64,000 bases of DNA, taken from NCBI RefSeq assembly GCF_002920535.1, contig NZ_PQSS01000029.1, positions 21,688 through 85,687 of the forward strand. The letters run 5' to 3'. The DNA comes from Streptomyces sp. Ru71 (GTDB taxonomy: Bacteria; Actinomycetota; Actinomycetes; Streptomycetales; Streptomycetaceae). The notes under the pieces were generated by a model, which worked only from the letters and a program-made list of their open reading frames with translations, did not search any database and was not told the origin of the DNA. This document shows positions 17,288 to 26,028 of the stretch, one piece after another. Position numbers and translations under genes: made by a program. Position 1 is the stretch's first letter, and every line of letters starts with the position of its first letter.

Positions 17288-18445
17288 GTGGAACCGATTC
17301 CCCTGGTCCACGCGAGCCTGGGTGAGCGGGAGCTGGCGGCCGTCGCGGAGGTGTTCGCCTCCGGCTGGCCGGCCGGCCAGGGCCCCAAGGGCAAGGCGCT
17401 GGAGGCCCAGCTGGCCGAGAAGTACGGCGTCGCCGACGCCGTCGCGGTGAGCAACTGCGGCGCGGCCCTGCACCTGGCCATGCTCGCGCTCGGCGTCAAG
17501 CCGGGCGACGAGGTGATCGTCGCCGACTACGGCTTCCCCGCGCCCGCGCAGGCGGTGCGCTACATGGACGCCACCCCCGTCTTCGCCGACGTGCGGCCCG
17601 ACACCTACACCATCGACCCGCAGGCGGTGTCCGACCTGATCACCCCGCGCACCGTCGGTGTGATCGCGGTGGACACGGTCGGCATGCCCGCCGACTACAC
17701 CGAACTGCAGGCGATCGCCGACCGCCACGGACTGTTCCTCGTCGAGGACGCCGCCTGCGCGGTCGGGGCGACCTACCAGGGCCGCCAGGCCGGTGCGCTC
17801 GCCGAGGTGGGCTGCCTGTCCTTCCACGGACGCAAGGGCGCCAGCAGCGGTGAGGGCGGTGCGCTGCTCGCCCGCGACCCGAAGATCGGCCAGGACGTGC
17901 GGCTGCGCTCCTCCTTCGGCATCGGCAGCATCTTCGACATGGGCAACGTCGTCGGCCTGCCGATCCCGACGTTCACCGAGATCGGCTACAACTTCAAGCT
18001 GTCCGACATCGCCGCGGCGATCCTCCAGGTGCAGCTGGGCCGGATCGACGAACTGCTGCAGCGCCGCAACGCCATCGCCGCACAGTACGGCGAACTCCTC
18101 GCCGACGAGGAACTGCTGACCCTGCCCCAGGTGCCCGAGGACCGCACCCACGCCTGGCAGACCTACATGGTCACGCTGGATGCGGGCGTGGACCGCGCCG
18201 CGGTCGCCGCAGAGCTGCGCGGCCAGGGCATCGGCTGCGGACACGGCACGTTCGCCGCCCATGTGCAGCCGGTGTTCCGTACGAAGCAGACGTGCCCCGT
18301 CTCCGCGGACCTCTTCGCGCGCCAGCTGGCGATCCCGATGCACGCGGAGCTCGCCACGCACCAGGTCGAGCGGGTCGTGGACGCCCTGCGCAGCGCGGTG
18401 CGGACCCATTCGACGTCCACCCGGGCCCTGGGAGGGGCAGCATGA
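17288..18445 (+). CDS. DegT/DnrJ/EryC1-type PLP aminotransferase
   Basis: This PLP-dependent aminotransferase of about 385 residues belongs to the DegT/DnrJ/EryC1/StrS family. The PLP lysine is probably the one in SFHGRKGASSGEGG. GTG 17288 has GGGAGG 8 nt upstream. A GTG at 17279 would overlap the cupin stop. No deoxysugar genes are present, so a sugar substrate is unlikely. Related clusters use such an enzyme to aminate hydroxynaphthoquinone to 8-amino-flaviolin, a cryptic step. Its place between the cupin and a methyltransferase, plus the nitrous-acid genes further on, supports the same role here. Confidence 0.9.
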   Translation: MEPIPLVHASLGERELAAVAEVFASGWPAGQGPKGKALEAQLAEKYGVADAVAVSNCGAALHLAMLALGVKPGDEVIVADYGFPAPAQAVRYMDATPVFADVRPDTYTIDPQAVSDLITPRTVGVIAVDTVGMPADYTELQAIADRHGLFLVEDAACAVGATYQGRQAGALAEVGCLSFHGRKGASSGEGGALLARDPKIGQDVRLRSSFGIGSIFDMGNVVGLPIPTFTEIGYNFKLSDIAAAILQVQLGRIDELLQRRNAIAAQYGELLADEELLTLPQVPEDRTHAWQTYMVTLDAGVDRAAVAAELRGQGIGCGHGTFAAHVQPVFRTKQTCPVSADLFARQLAIPMHAELATHQVERVVDALRSAVRTHSTSTRALGGAA

Positions 18446-19437
18446 CGAGCAACAGGCCGACACCCGACCGCATCATGCGGCTCATCAACGGATACTGGGC
18501 CACCGGCGTCCTCGCCGCCGCGTCCACGCACTCGCTCTTCACCCATCTGGAGAACGGGGCGGGCACGGCCGCCGAGCTGGCCGACCGCGCCGAGATCTCC
18601 GAGCGGGGCGCGCAGACCCTCCTGGACGGGCTCGTCAGCCTGAGCCTGGTCGAGCTGCACGAGGGCCGCTACCGCAACACCCCCGAGGCGTCCGTCTACC
18701 TGGTCGAGGACACGCCCGTCTCGCTGGCCCGCTTCGCCAGGCTCAAGCTGACCCACATGGGCGCGCTGGCCGATCTGGCCGAGGTGGTCCGCGTCGGCGG
18801 GCCGGTCAAGGACGTGGTGGTGGAGGTCGCCAACAACCCGCACTGGGAGGAGATCGTCAAGGCGATCGCCGCCCAGTCGGTGCCGGCCGCGGGCATCGCC
18901 GCCGAGGTGCTGGGGCTGGCCGACGCCGGCGAGGTGTCCATCCTCGACGTGGGCGGCGGCTCGGGCATCTACTCGGGCATCTGGCTGCAGAGCAACCCGG
19001 CCGCCCGCTCCACCCAGCTCGACTGGGAGCCGATCAACGCCATCGCCCGCCGGCTGCTGGACGAGCGCGGCGTGGGAGAGCGGTTCACCACCGTCAACGG
19101 TGACTTCCACACCACCGACTTCGGCACCGCGCAGTACGACATCGCGGTCTACTCCCACATCGCGCACCAGGAGGGGCCGGAGGACAACGTGGAGGTGTTC
19201 ACCCGGCTCCGGCAGGCCCTCAAGCCCGGCGGGGCCCTGGTGGTCTGCGACTACGTCGTCGACGACGACCGCAGCGGCCCGGCCTTCCCGCTGATCTTCG
19301 CCTCGGAGATGCTGCTCAAGAGCAAGCACGGCAGCACCTGGCGCCGGGCCGACTACCGCGACTGGCTCGTCAAGGCCGGCTTCGAGGACATCTCCTTCCA
19401 CGCCGCGCCGCCCGCCACCGTGGTCGTCGCCCGGTAG
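18442..19437 (+). CDS. SAM-dependent methyltransferase (O-methyltransferase type)
   Basis: This 331-residue methyltransferase has an N-terminal winged-helix dimerisation region (TPDRIMRLINGYWATGVLAAAS) and a Rossmann SAM domain with motif I ILDVGGGSG near residue 172. ATG 18442 overlaps the aminotransferase stop (ATGA), with GGGAGGGG upstream, so translation is coupled. It resembles plant-type small-molecule O-methyltransferases. It may methylate a ring hydroxyl of the naphthoquinone. A second methyltransferase at 22.7 kb would supply the other methyl group. In the related S. cinnamonensis cluster one enzyme does 7-O-methylation and another 3-C-methylation. Confidence 0.9.
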   Translation: MTSNRPTPDRIMRLINGYWATGVLAAASTHSLFTHLENGAGTAAELADRAEISERGAQTLLDGLVSLSLVELHEGRYRNTPEASVYLVEDTPVSLARFARLKLTHMGALADLAEVVRVGGPVKDVVVEVANNPHWEEIVKAIAAQSVPAAGIAAEVLGLADAGEVSILDVGGGSGIYSGIWLQSNPAARSTQLDWEPINAIARRLLDERGVGERFTTVNGDFHTTDFGTAQYDIAVYSHIAHQEGPEDNVEVFTRLRQALKPGGALVVCDYVVDDDRSGPAFPLIFASEMLLKSKHGSTWRRADYRDWLVKAGFEDISFHAAPPATVVVAR

Positions 19438-19504
19438 CGGCAGGACCCGCTGACGGCCTGCGGTGACGCCGCCCCGGCGGCGCGATACGCAGGCACGAGC
19501 CACC

Positions 19505-19553
19505 GCCGCAGCGGCGGCCCCGGTGTTCGCGGGGCCGCCGCTGCGGCCTTTTT
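19505..19553 (+). terminator. Intrinsic terminator after the PKS operon
   Basis: A perfect 17-bp stem (GCCGCAGCGGCGGCCCC at 19505-19521, complement at 19531-19547, loop of 9) is followed by CTTTTT. It ends the type III PKS-cupin-aminotransferase-methyltransferase unit. Confidence 0.9.
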
Positions 19554-19655
19554 CCCCGGCACGGCCGCCACACCCTGTCCACGTGCCCCGGCATCCCGGC
19601 ACCGAGGCGGCGACAGCCCGAACGTCCCTCGCTCACCGCAAAGGAGACAGCCCCG

Positions 19656-21242
19656 ATGAAGGGATCTGTGGCCTATCAATCGATACAGAAGCGCGGCCTT
19701 CACATCGGCCTGCTGCCGGAGATGGCCGCCGCCGTCAACCCGTCGACGCCGATCTTCCTGGACCACGACCTGGACGTCCTGCCCGAGGCGGGACGGCGTC
19801 TGACGGTCGCCCAGTACGCCGACCACGTCGACGACCTGGCGGGCCGCCTGTGGGCGGCCGGGGTCCGGCCCGGCGAGCGCGTCGTGATCTACAAGACGGC
19901 CAACGCCGACCACTGGATGCTCGCCGCCGCGGTGTCCCGCATCGGCGCCGTCGTGGTGAACCTGTCGCCGGCCCTGGACGCCAAGACCGTCACCGTCCTG
20001 CTGGAGCGGGTCGACCAGCCGACGCTGCTCACCGACGGCACCAAGTTCGACGCCCTGGCCGACGTGCCGCTGGCGGACCTCACCCGCCGGGTGATCACCT
20101 CGGCGTTCGACCGCCCGGGCGCGATCTCGCTGGCCGAGCTCGCCGGCGCACCGCGCGTGAAGCCGGTGGTCCGGCCGATCGACGAGGCCGCGGTCATCAC
20201 CCACACTTCCGGCACCACCGGCATTCCCAAGCTCGTCGTGCACACCCCCCGCACCCAGGGCATCCGGCTCCTGCCGCAGTGGCGGCTGCTGTCCTTGATG
20301 CGCAAGAGGGAGACCGTCGCCATCAACGTGCCCTTCGTGCACTCGCGGATGGTCGCGGCGATGTCCCTGGCGCTCCTGAAGGAGTACCCGGTGCTGCTGA
20401 TGCGGGAGACGGCTCCCGCCGAGGTCGCCGAGCAGTTCCTCAAGCACCGGCCGGGCTTCGTCGAGGCGCTGCCCAACTCGCTGATGGAGTGGGAGGGGCT
20501 GGCCGAGGACCCGCGCGCGCCGTTCGGGTCGGTGAAGGTCTTCAGCAGCACCTTCGACGCCATCCACCCCGCCACCATGAGCAAGCTGCTCAAGGCCTCC
20601 GACCGGCGAGGCGCCCTGTTCTTCCAGATCTACGGGCAGAGCGAGGTCGGCCCGGCCGTCGGCCGCGCCTACTTCCGCCACTCCGCCCACAAGGCGAACG
20701 GCCGCTGCGTCGGCTGGGCCATGCCGATGGGCGCCGCGAAGGTCCGCGTGGTGAGCCGGGACGGGCACACCCCCTCCGAGACCAACCCCGGTTTCATCGA
20801 GGTCGCCTGGGACGGCCTGGCCAAGACCTACTTCGCCGAGCAGGACCGCTACGACACCAACCGCAACGGCGACTGGTGGCGGACCGGGGACGTCGGCTAC
20901 CGCACCAGGTTCGGCTGCCTGCACATGCTCGACCGCGAGGTCGACATGATCCCCGGGGTGCGCAGCTCCCTGGAGGTCGAGGACACCGTCCTCGCCAAGC
21001 TGCCCGAGCTGAGCGAGCTGGTCGTCGTACAGGGACCCGACTCCGAGGCGGTCCCGGTGATCTGCACCCACGGCGACCAGCCGCTGGACCGGACCCGCTG
21101 GCGCGCGGCCGTCGCCGACTTCCCGCAGCTGGCCGACCCGATCCAGATCCCCGAGGCCGAACTGCCGCGCACCGCCACGCTCAAGGTGCAGCGGCTCGCC
21201 CTGGCCGACCGGCTCAAGGACCAGCTGAAGAACCGCGCCTGA
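19656..21242 (+). CDS. AMP-forming ligase, candidate diazotase (CreM-like)
   Basis: This 528-residue adenylate-forming enzyme has the P-loop-like A3 motif ITHTSGTTGIPK (about residues 181-192), the A7-type motif WWRTGDVGYRT and a C-terminal domain with the catalytic Lys in TATLKVQRLAL. ATG 19656 has AAAGGAG upstream. Acyl-CoA ligase homologues such as CreM catalyse ATP-dependent diazotisation of an aryl amine with nitrite. A nitrous-acid pair is encoded at 24.0 and 26.0 kb and an aryl-amine-forming aminotransferase at 17.3 kb. I therefore infer a diazotase activating nitrite on the amino-naphthoquinone. A conventional carboxylate-CoA ligase remains possible. Confidence 0.75.
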   Translation: MKGSVAYQSIQKRGLHIGLLPEMAAAVNPSTPIFLDHDLDVLPEAGRRLTVAQYADHVDDLAGRLWAAGVRPGERVVIYKTANADHWMLAAAVSRIGAVVVNLSPALDAKTVTVLLERVDQPTLLTDGTKFDALADVPLADLTRRVITSAFDRPGAISLAELAGAPRVKPVVRPIDEAAVITHTSGTTGIPKLVVHTPRTQGIRLLPQWRLLSLMRKRETVAINVPFVHSRMVAAMSLALLKEYPVLLMRETAPAEVAEQFLKHRPGFVEALPNSLMEWEGLAEDPRAPFGSVKVFSSTFDAIHPATMSKLLKASDRRGALFFQIYGQSEVGPAVGRAYFRHSAHKANGRCVGWAMPMGAAKVRVVSRDGHTPSETNPGFIEVAWDGLAKTYFAEQDRYDTNRNGDWWRTGDVGYRTRFGCLHMLDREVDMIPGVRSSLEVEDTVLAKLPELSELVVVQGPDSEAVPVICTHGDQPLDRTRWRAAVADFPQLADPIQIPEAELPRTATLKVQRLALADRLKDQLKNRA

Positions 21243-21298
21243 CAGCAGGTCCCGGGCGTTGCGTTGTCACGTCTTCACCCCCTACGTCTTGGAGTGTC

Positions 21299-22525
21299 AT
21301 GTCCCGCCGCCTGTTCACCTCGGAATCCGTGACCGAGGGACATCCCGACAAGATCGCCGACCAGATCAGCGACGCCGTCCTCGACGCGCTGCTGAGCCAG
21401 GACCCCGCTTCCCGCGTGGCGGTCGAGACCCTGATCACCACCGGTCAGGTGCACATCGCCGGCGAGGTGACGACCGCCGCGTACGCCGACATCGCCACGC
21501 TGGTGCGGGAGAAGATCCTGCAGATCGGCTACGACTCCTCCGCCAAGGGCTTCGACGGCGCCTCCTGCGGCGTGTCGGTGTCCATCGGCGCGCAGTCCCC
21601 GGACATCGCGCAGGGCGTCGACACGGCCTACGAGTCCCGGGTCGAGGGCGGCGCCGCAGACGAGGAACCCGACGAGCTGGGCCGGCAGGGCGCGGGCGAC
21701 CAGGGCCTGATGTTCGGGTACGCCACCGACGAGACGCCCACCCTGATGCCGCTGCCGATCGAGCTGGCGCACCGGCTGTCGCGCCGGCTCACCGAGGTCC
21801 GCAAGGACGGCACCGTCCCCTACCTGCGCCCCGACGGCAAGACCCAGGTCACCGTCGAGTACCTGGGCAGCACCCCGGTGCGCCTGGACACGGTCGTGGT
21901 CTCCTCGCAGCACGCCGCCGACATCGACCTCGACGAACTGCTCACCCCCGACATCCGCCGGCACGTGGTCGAGCCGGTCCTCGCGCAGCTCGCCGACGAC
22001 GGCATCAAGCTGGAGACCGAGGACTACCGGCTGCTGGTCAACCCCACCGGCCGGTTCGAGATCGGCGGCCCGATGGGTGACGCGGGCCTGACCGGCCGGA
22101 AGATCATCATCGACACCTACGGCGGCATGGCCCGCCACGGCGGCGGTGCCTTCTCCGGCAAGGACCCCTCCAAGGTGGACCGTTCGGCGGCGTACGCGAT
22201 GCGCTGGGTCGCCAAGAACGTCGTCGCCGCCGGTCTCGCCTCGCGCTGCGAGGTGCAGGTGGCGTACGCGATCGGCAAGGCCGAGCCGGTCGGTCTGTTC
22301 GTGGAGACCTTCGGCACCCACACGGTCGCCGTCGAGAAGATCGAGGAAGCCATCACCGAGGTCTTCGACCTGCGTCCGGCCGCCATCATCCGCGACCTGG
22401 ACCTGCTGCGCCCGATCTACTCCCAGACCGCCGCGTACGGCCACTTCGGCCGGGAGCTGCCCGACTTCACCTGGGAGCGCACCGACCGCGCCGACGCCCT
22501 GCGCCGGGCCGCTCGTGCCCGCTGA
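21299..22525 (+). CDS. metK: S-adenosylmethionine synthetase
   Basis: This is methionine adenosyltransferase, 408 residues, close to the usual length of about 400. It makes SAM from methionine and ATP. The N-terminus MSRRLFTSESVTEGHPDK carries the catalytic HPDK. GFDGASCGVSVSI and GAGDQGLMFGYATDE are conserved active-site segments, and GGGAFSGKDPSKVDRS is the phosphate-binding signature. ATG 21299 has GGAG upstream. A cluster-borne copy is presumably extra to the housekeeping gene and supplies SAM for the two methyltransferases. It goes functionally with metF and the adenosine kinase at 57-59 kb. Confidence 0.96.
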   Translation: MSRRLFTSESVTEGHPDKIADQISDAVLDALLSQDPASRVAVETLITTGQVHIAGEVTTAAYADIATLVREKILQIGYDSSAKGFDGASCGVSVSIGAQSPDIAQGVDTAYESRVEGGAADEEPDELGRQGAGDQGLMFGYATDETPTLMPLPIELAHRLSRRLTEVRKDGTVPYLRPDGKTQVTVEYLGSTPVRLDTVVVSSQHAADIDLDELLTPDIRRHVVEPVLAQLADDGIKLETEDYRLLVNPTGRFEIGGPMGDAGLTGRKIIIDTYGGMARHGGGAFSGKDPSKVDRSAAYAMRWVAKNVVAAGLASRCEVQVAYAIGKAEPVGLFVETFGTHTVAVEKIEEAITEVFDLRPAAIIRDLDLLRPIYSQTAAYGHFGRELPDFTWERTDRADALRRAARAR

Positions 22526-22715
22526 GGGCACGCCGGGGCACCTCGGTGCCACAGTCGGCGGGGAGCAGCGAATCCCCCGTCTCGCCGCTCCCCGCTTCTC
22601 CCTCCTCGTTCCCCCGGCTCCTTTCGCCGTGCGCGCGGCACGAGGGCCCCAGCGCGCCGGACCGCCGTCGCTGCCCGGGACCGGACCACTACCGTTACGA
22701 AAGAGGTCAGTTGCA

Positions 22716-23786
22716 ATGACACCGGAAGCCACGCTCGCGCGGTTTCGCGACTACATGGTGGGACCGTCCCGGTTCATGACCCTGGTGTCCTGCTTCGAGC
22801 TGGGCATCATCGACGCGCTGCGCAAGAAGTCCCACCTGACGGCGGCCGAGCTCGGCGAGGTGGCCGGCGCCAAGCCGGACGCCGTGGAACAGCTGCTGCT
22901 CCTGCTGGTCAAGGAGGGCTTCGTCGCCCATGACGAGGCGACCGGCCGCTACTGCCTCGACGGGCTCGCGGGAGTCTCCGACACGCTGCTCGAACAGGCG
23001 CTCGCCGACCTGAACATGATCAAGGCCGTCACGCTCCGCCAGCTCTTCTACCTCACCGAGAGCGTGCGCAGCGGGTCGGTCGCCGGCCTCAAGGAGCTGT
23101 ACGGCCACGAGGGCGACCTGTACAGCGCGCTGGGCGAGCTGCCGGAGCTGCGCGAGCCGTGGGCGAAGCTGATGAACACCGTCACCGCCCATGTGGACCC
23201 CTGGTTCTTCGACAACGTCGACATCCCGGCCGGGTCCCGGGTGCTCGACCTCGCCGGGAACACCGGTCTGGGCGCCATCAACACCCTGAAGCTGAAGGAC
23301 TCGCCCGGCCTGCGGGTGACCACGTTCGACCTCCCCGAGAAGGAGAAGGAGTGCCTGGAGAACTTCCGGGCGCACGGGGTGGAGGACCGCTGCGCGTTCA
23401 TCGGCGGTGACGTCTTCGTGGAGGTCCCCAAGGGGTTCGACGTCGTCCTCGTCAAGCACTTCCTGCCCATGTTCGACAAGAGCGACGTGCTGCGGATCCT
23501 GGACGGCATCCACCGGTCGCTGGACGTCGGCGCCCAGGTCCACGTGCTGGTTCCGGTGTTCCCCGAGAACCTCGCCGACACCGAGAACTACACCGTCGAC
23601 TTCTACCCCAGCTTCTTCATCGGCTGCACCATGGGCCAGGGCGGCCCGCAGAAGCTGTCCACCTGGCAGAGCTGGCTTGAGGAGTCCGGGTTCCAGGTCA
23701 CCAAGGCGATCACCGACGACCCGGCCAACCTGCCGCCGCACGCCCTGACCGTGGAGGCCGTCCTGTCCGCCACGAAGGTCGCCTGA
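22716..23786 (+). CDS. SAM-dependent methyltransferase, candidate C-methyltransferase
   Basis: This 356-residue methyltransferase starts at ATG 22716 with AAGAGG upstream. It has an N-terminal helical/winged-helix part (GPSRFMTLVSCFELGIIDAL) and a SAM domain whose motif I is the variant VLDLAGNTG near residue 180, rather than DxGxGxG. It differs clearly from the methyltransferase at 18.4 kb. In the S. cinnamonensis furanonaphthoquinone cluster a dedicated enzyme C-methylates position 3, and this protein is a plausible counterpart. It follows metK and is followed by a hairpin. It could instead be a second O-methyltransferase. Confidence 0.85.
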   Translation: MTPEATLARFRDYMVGPSRFMTLVSCFELGIIDALRKKSHLTAAELGEVAGAKPDAVEQLLLLLVKEGFVAHDEATGRYCLDGLAGVSDTLLEQALADLNMIKAVTLRQLFYLTESVRSGSVAGLKELYGHEGDLYSALGELPELREPWAKLMNTVTAHVDPWFFDNVDIPAGSRVLDLAGNTGLGAINTLKLKDSPGLRVTTFDLPEKEKECLENFRAHGVEDRCAFIGGDVFVEVPKGFDVVLVKHFLPMFDKSDVLRILDGIHRSLDVGAQVHVLVPVFPENLADTENYTVDFYPSFFIGCTMGQGGPQKLSTWQSWLEESGFQVTKAITDDPANLPPHALTVEAVLSATKVA

Positions 23787-23840
23787 CCGGCCGGTACACG
23801 CCTTCGCGAGGAGGCGAGTGCCGCCGGCACCTGTCCCACC

Positions 23841-23872
23841 TGGCCGGTGCCGTCCGTCGACGGCACCGGCCA
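23841..23872 (+). terminator. Hairpin after the methyltransferase gene
   Basis: A perfect 14-bp inverted repeat (TGGCCGGTGCCGTC, loop CGTC) lies about 55 bp after the stop. It has no T run. It is probably a terminator or processing signal before the nitrous-acid genes. Confidence 0.65.
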
Positions 23873-24003
23873 CGTCGTGTCAGGCCGGCAGCGTCCCGCC
23901 CGGCACCGTCTTCGAGGACCCCTGACCGAGCCGCCCGCACGGCACCCGTACGGCACCCGCACGGCCCTCCCACCGTTGCCCGACATCGGCCGAAACAGGA
24001 GAC

Positions 24004-26028
24004 ATGTCTACGAGACAACGCACTGTGTGCGTCATAGGCGCCGGTCCACGCGGCCTGTCGGTGCTGGAGCGGCTGTGCGCGAACGCCCGCTCACGGACCG
24101 AGGACGGCACCCTCCACATCCATGTGGTCGACCCCTACCCGCCCGGACCGGGCAGGGTGTGGCGCACCGACCAGTCCCCGCACCTGCTCATGAACACCGT
24201 GGCCGGACAGATCTCGGTGTTCACCGATGCCAGCGTCGACCTGCGCGGGCCCCTGGAGCCGGGGCCGAGCCTGCACGAGTGGGCCGTGGCCCTCGTCGCG
24301 GGCGACCTCGGCGACGACCACCCGGCGCACGTCCTTGAGGAGGCCCGCGCGCTGGGCCCCGACACCTATCCGACCCGCGCGTTCTACGGCCGCTATCTCG
24401 CCTGGGTGTACCAGCGCGTCGTCGACCGGGCGCCCGCCGGGGTGAGCGTCACCGCGCACGCCTCCCTCGCCGTGTCCCTGGACGACGCCCCGAACTCCCC
24501 GGACACGCCGCGCGAACCCCGCCAGCGGGTGGTGCTCGCCGACGGAACCGTGCTGGACGACCTCGACGCGGTCATCCTGTGCCAGGGCCACCTGCCGGCC
24601 CGGTTGGGCGCCGCCGAGCGGGAGTTCGTCTCCCGGACCCGGCGGGCGGGCCTCACCCACATCGGGCCGGCCAACCCGGCCGACGTCGACCTGGACGTGC
24701 TGGCCCCCGGCACCAAGGTGCTGCTGCGCGGCCTCGGGCTGAACTTCTTCGACTACATGGCCCAGCTCACCGCCGGCCGCGGCGGTACGTTCACGGCGGC
24801 CGAGGGACGGCTCGTCTACCACCCCTCCGGCAAGGAGCCCCGGCTCTACGCCGGGTCCCGGCGCGGCATCCCCTACCAGGCGCGCGGCGAGAACGAGAAG
24901 GGCCCGCACGGCCGTCACGAGCCGCTCGTGCTCACCGCGGAGCGCATCGCGGAACTGCGCCGCACCCACGGCCCCTCGGGGCTCGACTTCCGGGAACACC
25001 TGTGGCCGCTGATCGCCCGTGAGGTGGTGGTCGTCTACTACCGGACGCTGTTCACCTCACGCGGACACGACACCCTGGCGCAGCAGCTCCAGGACGACCT
25101 GCTGGCGGCCGGACCGGGCAGGGAGACGGGGCGTGCCGTCCTGGAGGCGTACGGCATCGGCGAGAAGTACCGCTGGGACTGGGAGCTGGTCGCCCGCCCC
25201 TACCGGGACGAGGAGTTCACCGGCCCGCGCGACTTCACCGACTGGCTCCTCGACTACCTGCGCGAAGACGTCGCCGAGGCCGAGGCCGGCAACGTCAGCG
25301 GCCCGCGCAAGGCGGCCCTCGACGTCCTGCGCGACCTGCGCAACGAGATCCGGCTCGCCGTCGACCACGGCGGTCTGCACGGCGACTCCCACCGCAGCGA
25401 CCTGGACGGCTGGTACACGCCGCTCAACGCGTTCCTGTCGATCGGCCCGCCGGCCCGCCGCGTCCGGGAGATGATCGCCCTGATCGAAGCCGGCGTGCTG
25501 CGTGTCGTCGGGCCGGGCCTGCGCGTGACGGCCGACTCCACCGGATACGTGGCCGACTCCCCGCTCGTGCCCGGCTCCGAGGTCCGGGTGGACGCGCTCG
25601 TCGAGGCCCGCCTGCCCGACATCACCCTGCGGCGCACGCAGGACCCGCTCCTCGGTCACCTGCTGGAGAGCGGGCAGTGCACCGTCTACCGCATCCCCAC
25701 CCGCTCCGGCGGCTCGTGGGAGACAGACGGACTGGCCGTCACCGAGCGGCCGTTCCACCTGATCGACGCGGCCGGGCGGCCGCATCCGCGCCGCTTCGCC
25801 TTCGGCGTGCCCACCGAGTCGGTGCACTGGGTCACGGCCGCCGGCATCCGGCCCGGCGTCAACTCGGTGACGCTCACGGACTCCGACGCCATCGCCCGCG
25901 CGGCCCTCGCCTGCGCCGCCGGGGACCGGCCGGCCAAGGGCGGCGCGGCGGACACGCACACCACCGGTGCCGCGCCCGGCGCACCCGCGGATCAGGACCG
26001 TACAGGAGGACCTACCCATGCTCACTGA
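24004..26028 (+). CDS. CreE-like flavin monooxygenase (aspartate to nitrosuccinate)
   Basis: This 674-residue FAD/NAD(P)-binding protein has the dinucleotide motif VIGAGPRGLS at residues 10-19. It also shows PYPPGPGRVWRTDQSPHLLMNT (in two parts), a segment typical of the large FAD-NAD(P)-binding family that includes CreE. CreE-type enzymes oxidise L-aspartate to nitrosuccinate. ATG 24004 has CAGGAG upstream. The C-terminal tail of about 40 residues is low in complexity. The gene overlaps by 11 bp a fumarase-superfamily lyase that matches CreD. The pair is the signature of the aspartate-nitrosuccinate (nitrous acid) pathway. Such a pair is also reported for furaquinocin biosynthesis. Confidence 0.88.
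   Translation: MSTRQRTVCVIGAGPRGLSVLERLCANARSRTEDGTLHIHVVDPYPPGPGRVWRTDQSPHLLMNTVAGQISVFTDASVDLRGPLEPGPSLHEWAVALVAGDLGDDHPAHVLEEARALGPDTYPTRAFYGRYLAWVYQRVVDRAPAGVSVTAHASLAVSLDDAPNSPDTPREPRQRVVLADGTVLDDLDAVILCQGHLPARLGAAEREFVSRTRRAGLTHIGPANPADVDLDVLAPGTKVLLRGLGLNFFDYMAQLTAGRGGTFTAAEGRLVYHPSGKEPRLYAGSRRGIPYQARGENEKGPHGRHEPLVLTAERIAELRRTHGPSGLDFREHLWPLIAREVVVVYYRTLFTSRGHDTLAQQLQDDLLAAGPGRETGRAVLEAYGIGEKYRWDWELVARPYRDEEFTGPRDFTDWLLDYLREDVAEAEAGNVSGPRKAALDVLRDLRNEIRLAVDHGGLHGDSHRSDLDGWYTPLNAFLSIGPPARRVREMIALIEAGVLRVVGPGLRVTADSTGYVADSPLVPGSEVRVDALVEARLPDITLRRTQDPLLGHLLESGQCTVYRIPTRSGGSWETDGLAVTERPFHLIDAAGRPHPRRFAFGVPTESVHWVTAAGIRPGVNSVTLTDSDAIARAALACAAGDRPAKGGAADTHTTGAAPGAPADQDRTGGPTHAH

Noticed and set aside
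17288..18445. A deoxysugar aminotransferase
   Set aside because: There are no nucleotide-sugar genes or glycosyltransferases in the window.
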